From: Stomorhina lunata
Lineage: Eukaryota; Arthropoda; Insecta; Diptera; Rhiniidae
NCBI GenBank assembly: GCA_933228675.1
Contig: OW121744.1
Coordinates: 95,392,764-95,456,763 of the forward strand
Direction of reading: 5' to 3'
Length of the DNA stretch: 64,000 bases
Position numbers and translations under genes: made by a program. The notes beneath the pieces were generated by a model. It saw only the letters and a list, made by a program, of their open reading frames with translations. It searched no databases and was not told the DNA's origin. Within the stretch, counting starts at the first letter, position 1. Each line of letters starts with the position of its first letter. Below are positions 58,541 to 64,000 of this stretch, in pieces.

Positions 58541-58790
58541 CGAGAATATATTTCAATGTTCTCTCGAACAGTATATTTTCTTGCTATAAATTGAATTTTG
58601 ATTTTGTTTCTTTTATATTTTGTTTTTTCTTTAAACTGAATGGTTTTTATACTCATTTTCACGAGATTCATTAATGATCGTGATTCTTACAAAACTTATA
58701 ATAAGTCTTCGGCTTCTGGTGATATGATTTGCCTAAGCCTGGTGATAAACAATAAACAAAAATTGTCATGGAAATAATGTCCAGTATACC
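58541..58790 (+). repeat. Solo family-E segment
   Basis: TGTTCTCTCGAACAGTATAT, TTCTTGCTATAAATTGAATT, ATTAATGATCGTG and CGGCTTCTGGTGATATGA match the unique block of the 570-bp macro-repeats and the sequence just beyond copy 4 (7820-7900). Confidence 0.75.
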
Positions 58791-59502
58791 ACGTCATTAG
58801 AATTGTAAGAATTATATAGCGTAAGTCGCATAGTGTTAAGGGCCACACACCAAGCCTAAATTCCCATAGTGGCACAATGAATTGACAAAAAAATGAAGGA
58901 TATAATTCAAGATCTTTTACATAGATTTATGAATATCATAAAATTTAATATGGATATTGACTAGGAGTATTCAAGCTTAAGATTAGAAAATGGAGTCTGT
59001 ATACTTATAAGGAGTAAAAATTAAAAGCTATCCAGTAGTCACATGTTTGATCTGATATAGCTAATATTATTATTAATGTAGCGTTTCTCCTATTCGTTCA
59101 AACTCGATGAAAATTTAATTTAAAAAACTAAAGCACTCCATTTATTGAAAAGGTCGAAAAAAATTTAAATACAAGCCCTTTAATAAAGTTTTACAGCACT
59201 TGCAAAATCGTTGGTTTTTTTCCCATTGCCCCTCAGCTGTGGCGGTTTCATTAAAAGACGACTAAAAACTGCAGCAAACAGATTGGCCACGGCTCAAACA
59301 ACAGCAAAAAAAGGTGTCAACTCTAAAAGCCAATTTAATTTGTTAACCCACAATATGAAATCGGAATATATGAGAGAGTATGAATGTTATATGCATGACC
59401 AACTAAAATGCTACAAAATAAGAAAAAAAATACATATAAATTGAACGCATCTGCATAACTGAAACCAGCAAAATTGTCAACACAAGAAATGAATGCAAAC
59501 AA
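58791..59502. other. No supported feature
   Basis: AT-rich. A 77-codon frame at 59211-59444 has no recognisable motif. Confidence 0.45.
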
Positions 59503-61133
59503 AAACAAGTAAGAGTATTATATTCGGCTGTGCCGAATCTTATATACCCACCATCAAGTTGTGTTAAATTTAGAAACATATCTCATATATATACGAGGGA
59601 GCAGCAAATTCAAAACGTGGACCAAATTGGAAAAAAGTTGTTACGCTAGTTGTCATTGTTGGTAAAATATTTGGAATAACTTCGGTTGCAGTAGCTTTAT
59701 AGTTCAACATTCAAAAGTGTGTAAGTGGTTTCCCTAGTATTTATTTACTTTGAACAAAATTCGTTATCACAACCGGGTATGGTTTTACATTAATAAGTTG
59801 TTAAATACTTTTCCTTTAGCTTAACATTTAGTTAGGATAAAGAAGTTGATAGTAATACGACTGGTCCATATATTTTGTAAGGAGGTCCTAATGCATCTAC
59901 CATATACAAATCTTAATATGCTGCTTGTACCTCCGAATCTTTTTAATTGTAGATATAAAAAGGGGATGTAATATATATATAAGAATTATAGCCAAATGTT
60001 GACCGATTGTAACAAAACTTTACACACTGGTTGGTATTTATGTAAAGCTTATTTTTGCAAAATTTAGTGGCAATAGCTATCACAGTTTCTAATTTAATAG
60101 CTTTTAACTGGTCCTTGCTAAATATTTTTTGGTTTCCGGGAGTGTATTTTATATGAGAGTTATAGTCAAATATGGACCGATTCCTATAAAATTTGATATA
60201 CTGACTAATAGTTGTATAAAACTTCTCTATACTAAATTTAGTCGCCATAGCTATTACAATTGTATTCAATTTATCAGCATTCATGTGTTTCCCGGGGCGG
60301 GGTTATATGGGAGCTCTAACTAAATGTGAACCGATTTTGCCCATTTTCAGTATACAACTTTTGTTACATATCAGAAATATTTTTGTAAAATTTTGTCTCT
60401 CTAGCTTTTATAGTTAAGGAGCTGTCGCGCTTTTATCTAACGGACAGACGGACATAAACCCCCTTTTCTTTTTGTATTTTTGTGTTTCCGTAAGTTTTTT
60501 ATACGGGAGCTAGGTCAAATGGTGACCGATTGTGACAAAATTTTGCACACTGGCTGGTATTCACATAAGACTTATTTGTGCTAAATTTGGTGGTCAAAGC
60601 TACTACAGTTTATCATTTATTGGCATTTAAGTGAATTTCAGGTGGAATTTAGGCTGTTTCCGTATGTTTTTTATATGGGAGCTATGGTTAAATGTGAACC
60701 GATTTCGATGAAATTTTACATGCTGCCTAGTGCTTATGGAAAACTTCTAGATACCAAATTTTGTCATCATAGCTATTATAATTTGTCAGTTATTAGCAAA
60801 TAAGCGACTAGCCCAGACGAGGTTATACGGGAGCTATGGTCAAATGTTAACCGATTTTGCCCAGTTTCAATACCAAAATTTTCTCATAAATGAGGAATGC
60901 TTTTGCTAAGTTTCAGTGAGCTAGCTCTTTTCGTTTAGGCGTTATCGTGATTTCAACAGACAGACAGACAGACGGACAGACAGACGGACATCGCTCAATC
61001 GTCTTAGAATTTTATAAGGATTCAGAATATATATCGTTTTTGATTTTTGAGCCAATATTAAGGAAATTACAAACGGAATGACAATCTCAATATACCCCCC
61101 ATTCTTTTTGATGGTGGGTATAAAAAGGGGATG
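59503..61133 (+). mobile_element. Family C (DINE-like) element, first unit
   Basis: Starts AACAAGTAAGAGTATTATAT and the hairpin TTCGGCTGTGCCGAA. It contains several diverged modules around GGGAGCTATGGTCAAATG and CCGATTNNNACAAAATTTT at ~180-bp spacing, then (GACA)n/(GACG) tracts at 60957-60995. It ends in CCATTCTTTTTGATGGTGGG..TATAAAA. No coding capacity. The core words are shared with family A, so the two families look like branches of one superfamily. Confidence 0.78.
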
Positions 61134-62315
61134 TTATATATATAAGAACTATAGCCAAATGTTGACCGATATTTACAAAATTTTACATACTGGCTGGTAT
61201 TAATATAAAGTTTATTTGTGCAAAATTTAGTGACCATAGCTGACATAGTTTATAATTTAATAGCTTTTAACTGGCGTTTTTGGCATTTTAGTGGTTACCG
61301 GGAGCGGTTTTTATATGAAAGCTATGGTCAAAAGTGGACCGATTCCAATAAAATTTGACATACTAACTGAAAGTTGCATAAAACTTCTCTGTTCTTAATG
61401 TAGTAGTCATAGATTTTGAGAATTTTATTAAATTTGTTAGCATAAATGTGATTCCCGAGGCAGGGTTATATGGGAGCTCTTACTAAATGTGAACCGATTT
61501 TACCCATTTTTAGCACACAGATTCTATAATATATCGAAAATATTATTGTTAAATTTTTTCTCTCTAGCTTTTGTATTTAAGGAGCTATCGCGCTTTTCTC
61601 TGACGGAAAGACGGACACAGACCGTGTTTTCTTATTGTATTTTTGCGTTTCTGTAAGTTTTTTACATGGGAGCTATGGTCAAATAGTAGCCGATTGTAAC
61701 AAAATTTTGCACACTGGCTGGCATTCATATAAGACTTCCTTTTGTAAAACTTTGTTACTGTAGCCCTTTTCGTTAAGGCGCTATCGAGCTTTTATCTGAC
61801 GGACAGACGGACATAAACCCCCTTTTCTTTTTGTATTTTTGTGTTTCCGTAAGTTTTTTATATGGGAGCTATGGTCAAATGGTGACCGATTGTGACAAAA
61901 TTTTGCACACTGGTTGGAATTGACATAAGACTTCCTCGTGCTAAATTTAGTGGTTATATCTGTTATAGTTTTAGATTTATTGGCATTTAAGTGTATTTTA
62001 GGTGAAATTTTGGCTGTTTCCGTATGTTTTTTGTATGGGAGCTATGACTAAATGTCAACCGATTTTGATGAAATTTTACACGATGCCTAGGGCTTATGCA
62101 AAACTTCTATATACCAAATTTTATCATCATAGCTATTATAGTTTGTCATTTATTAGCAAATAAGCGATTAGCATAGGCGAGGTTATACGGGAGCTATGGT
62201 CAAATGTTAACCGATTTTGCCCAATTTCAATACCAAAATTTTCTCAGTGATGAAGAATGTTTGTACTAAGTTTCATTGAGCTAGCTCCTTTCGTTTAGGC
62301 GTTATCGTGATTTCA

Positions 62316-62361
<46 letters not shown>

Positions 62362-62526
62362 GGACAGACAGACGGACAGACAGACGGACATCGCTCAATC
62401 GTCTTAGAATTTCATAAGGATTCAGAATATATATCGTTTTTGATTTTTCGGCCAATATTAAGGAAATTACAAACGGAATGACAATCTCAATATACCCCCC
62501 ATTCTTTTTGATGGTGGGTATAAAAA
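61134..62526 (+). mobile_element. Family C, second tandem unit (5' start missing)
   Basis: After TATAAAA the sequence resumes AGGGGATGTTATATATATAA..GAACTATAGCCAAATG, matching 59958 rather than the element start, and runs to the same end at 62526. So the interior plus right end is tandemly duplicated (about 1.2-1.4 kb). Two extra modules at 61600-61860 repeat TTTCCGTAAGTTTTTTA..GGGAGC and GACGGACAGACGGACATAAA. Confidence 0.75.
62317..62391. repeat. (GACA)n/(GACG) microsatellite core
   Basis: Long CAGACAGA run with interspersed CGGA variants, the GTCY-type core of this family. Much longer here than at 60957. Confidence 0.9.
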
Positions 62527-63090
62527 AACTATAACGTTGATATAGGAAACAAGCTTTAATAACAACGGAAATCTGTGTAACAAACCCACATACCTACAAA
62601 AGCCAAAGCTTAAACTCACACATATGAGTGTGTGTATGTTCTAGCACAAACACATGTTTATAAACAGGATAATATTAAAAGAAATTAAATTACAATTTTT
62701 ATAGGTTTTGGTATATTTTTTTTCGCGTAACGCTCAGAAAACGGATTTCAATGCGTTTCAACTCTTTTTTACACAATTGTTAACATGTTGTTAAATTCAG
62801 AACATGTATCCATGTATTCCACACCCCGAGTCACAAATAAAGTTTTTCAAAAAAATAGCTTTATTCATTTTGTACAATCAAACTTTGATTTGGTTCGATT
62901 TTTTTCTTGTTGTTGCTTTTGTGGCAATTGCTGCTGCTGTTGCACACAATAGGGATGCAACATATGTGATACCAAACAACACAAATGCTACAATCTGCAA
63001 TAACCATAAATGTTATGATGACTCGGCGAGGATAGAATGAGATTATACCTGTGTCGATGCAAGGTTTTAGAAAAAGAAGTGTTTTTTAAA
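62527..63090. other. No supported gene
   Basis: Non-repetitive, with ACACATATGAGTGTGTGT near 62619. A 78-codon frame (62804-63040) shows no motif. Confidence 0.45.
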
Positions 63091-63126
63091 AATCGTTATT
63101 TTTAATTTGTAAAAAATGGTTGAAAA

Positions 63127-63365
63127 AATGGGACATGAAAAGGCGACTTCATTCTACAGACATATAAACTTTATACTCCCTTGGCTTTGATTTTAAATAA
63201 GAAATAGCGCCATCTGGTGCTTAATACATTTAACAAGTAAGAGTGTTATATAATGTTTGAAGAAATGGGACATGAAAAGCCGACTTCTTTCTACAGACAT
63301 ATAAACTTTATACTTCCTTGGCTTTCATTTTAAATAAGAAATAGCGCCATCTGGTGCTTAATAGA
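63127..63365. repeat. 137-bp tandem duplication
   Basis: GGGACATGAAAAGGCGACTT (63129) recurs at 63266 with few changes, through AATAGCGCCATCTGGTGC and AACAAGTAAGAGTGTTATA. The first copy stops after that family-C start; the second continues into a family-C element. So the duplicated unit includes host sequence plus the element's first ~19 bp. Confidence 0.88.
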
Positions 63366-64000
63366 TTAAACAAGTAAGAGTGTTATATTCGGCTGTACCG
63401 AATCTTATATACCCTCCATCAAGTTGTGCTAAATTTAGAAACATATCTCATATATCTTCAAGGGTGCAGCTAATTCAAAATATGGACCAAAATTGAAAAA
63501 ATCGCTAAGCTAATTGGTATTGTTGGTAAAATCTTTGGACTAAATTCTGTTGCAGTAGCTTTAAAGTTAAACATTTAAAAATATCTTAGTGGTTTCCCCA
63601 GTATTTATATATATAATTTCCCGACAACATTCCAATTGGAACAAGGGGTACTTCTGTCAGACAACGAGCTGCATCCGATTTTATTTTTAGACTCATTGAA
63701 AGGGACCCACGTTTTAACGCCGGCTCCGAACGGCAAATGCATTAGTTAGAGAAGTTTTACATAGCCTTATACTCAATAACCAGTGGCTAGCCGAGGCTTA
63801 TGAGGTGAACTGCCGCTTTTTTGAAAATTTTTTTCAAGTGGGTCTGACAGGGGATTGAACTTGGAACCTCTGGTATGCTAGGCGGATGACTAACCTGCTA
63901 TACCACGGCGGTTCACTTCCCCAGTATTTACTTTGATCAAAATTCGGTCTCCTAACCGGTCATAGTTTTACATTAATGAGCTGTTAAATACTTTTCGTTG
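63359..64000 (+). mobile_element. Family C element, runs off the window, split by a SINE
   Basis: AACAAGTAAGAGTGTTATATT, TTCGGCTGTACCGAATC and on, matching 59503-59830. Interrupted at 63607 by a SINE and resumed at 63917 with TTCCCCAGTATTTACTTTG. The right end lies outside the window. Confidence 0.85.
63608..63916 (-). mobile_element. tRNA-derived SINE with 14-bp target duplication
   Basis: The inserted 309 bp are flanked by a perfect duplication, TTCCCCAGTATTTA (63594-63607 and 63917-63930). On the minus strand it starts GTGAACCGCCG, then the A-box-like TGGTATAGCAGGTTAG (complement of about 63889-63904) and the B-box-like AAGTTCAATCCCC (complement of 63850-63862). These form a tRNA-related head of about 75 nt. 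The body contains GTTCGGAGCCGGCG and CAGTTCACCTCATAAGCC. The 3' end reads TCTGACAGAAGTACCCC..TTGGAATGTTGTCGGG and finishes in AAATTATATATA instead of poly-A. Pol III-type head, about 0.3 kb length and target duplication all fit a SINE; the LINE partner is unknown. Confidence 0.88.

Noticed and set aside
62273..62455. Minus-strand frame rich in SVRLSVCLSV
   Set aside because: Translation of the GTCY microsatellite core of a family-C element.
63843..63910. Functional tRNA gene on the minus strand
   Set aside because: Tied to a SINE body and target duplication; it is the retroposon head.

Overview
The window looks like repeat-dominated DNA of a higher (brachyceran, probably calyptrate) fly. This is inferred from the strongly AT-rich base composition, the DINE-1/INE-1-like dispersed elements with GTCY-type cores, and fly-type transposon relics (piggyBac, Tc1/mariner with DD41D spacing, hAT-like, RNase H-bearing LINE). 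I find no intact single-copy host gene, no rRNA and no functional-looking tRNA. The only convincing protein homologies are decayed transposon proteins. It could be pericentromeric or Y-like heterochromatin, or a large intron; the sequence alone does not decide.

Layout. 0.3-3.0 kb: 33-bp tandem array. 3.9-9.5 kb: pieces of dispersed families C and F, interrupted by a 31-bp-type degenerate array and four ~570-579 bp macro-repeats with 21-bp sub-arrays, then DINE-like copy A1. 9.9-10.8 kb: possible TIR element carrying a tRNA-Ser-like sequence. 12.1-13.0 kb: copy A2, running into a 3.1-kb, almost invariant 11-bp array (13.08-16.2 kb) that ends at a foldback family-B element. 18.3-21.8 kb: truncated copy A3 followed by a 31-bp array whose monomers are almost entirely perfect hairpins. 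23.0-26.5 kb: a second 31-bp array built on TTTTTCTATAGAAAAA. 26.5-28.0 kb: the least repetitive stretch, with CAA/GTT triplet runs. 28.0-28.9 kb: TIR element with an embedded LINE reverse-transcriptase relic. 29.0-32.2 kb: family-D repeats, split by a 1.42-kb hAT-like element with an 8-bp target duplication. 32.3-33.2 kb: internally deleted mariner. 35.5-38.2 kb: 30-bp array with 120-bp higher-order repeats. 38.77-40.49 kb: piggyBac relic flanked by TTAA. 40.8-43.0 kb: family D with two kinds of tandem repeat. 43.36-44.46 kb: LINE relic (minus strand) with RNase H residues. 46.78-48.01 kb: element with 37-bp TIRs and a transposase relic. 51.1-55.2 kb: giant inverted repeat bounded by DINE-like copies. 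56.6-57.7 kb: the CTATAG satellite again, opposite orientation. 59.5-62.5 kb: long internally duplicated family-C element. 63.37-64.0 kb: another family-C copy, split by a tRNA-derived SINE with a perfect 14-bp target duplication.

How it fits together. There are no pathways or operons here. The connecting theme is that most tandem arrays start or end at a dispersed non-autonomous element (families A, B, C, F), and that array periods cluster at 11, 21, 30, 31 and 33 bp, near whole numbers of DNA helical turns, with strong dyad symmetry in three of the monomers. Family letters A-F are my own labels; orientation for families A and C is arbitrary, with + meaning the copy reads from AACAAGTAAGA to GGGTATAAAA.
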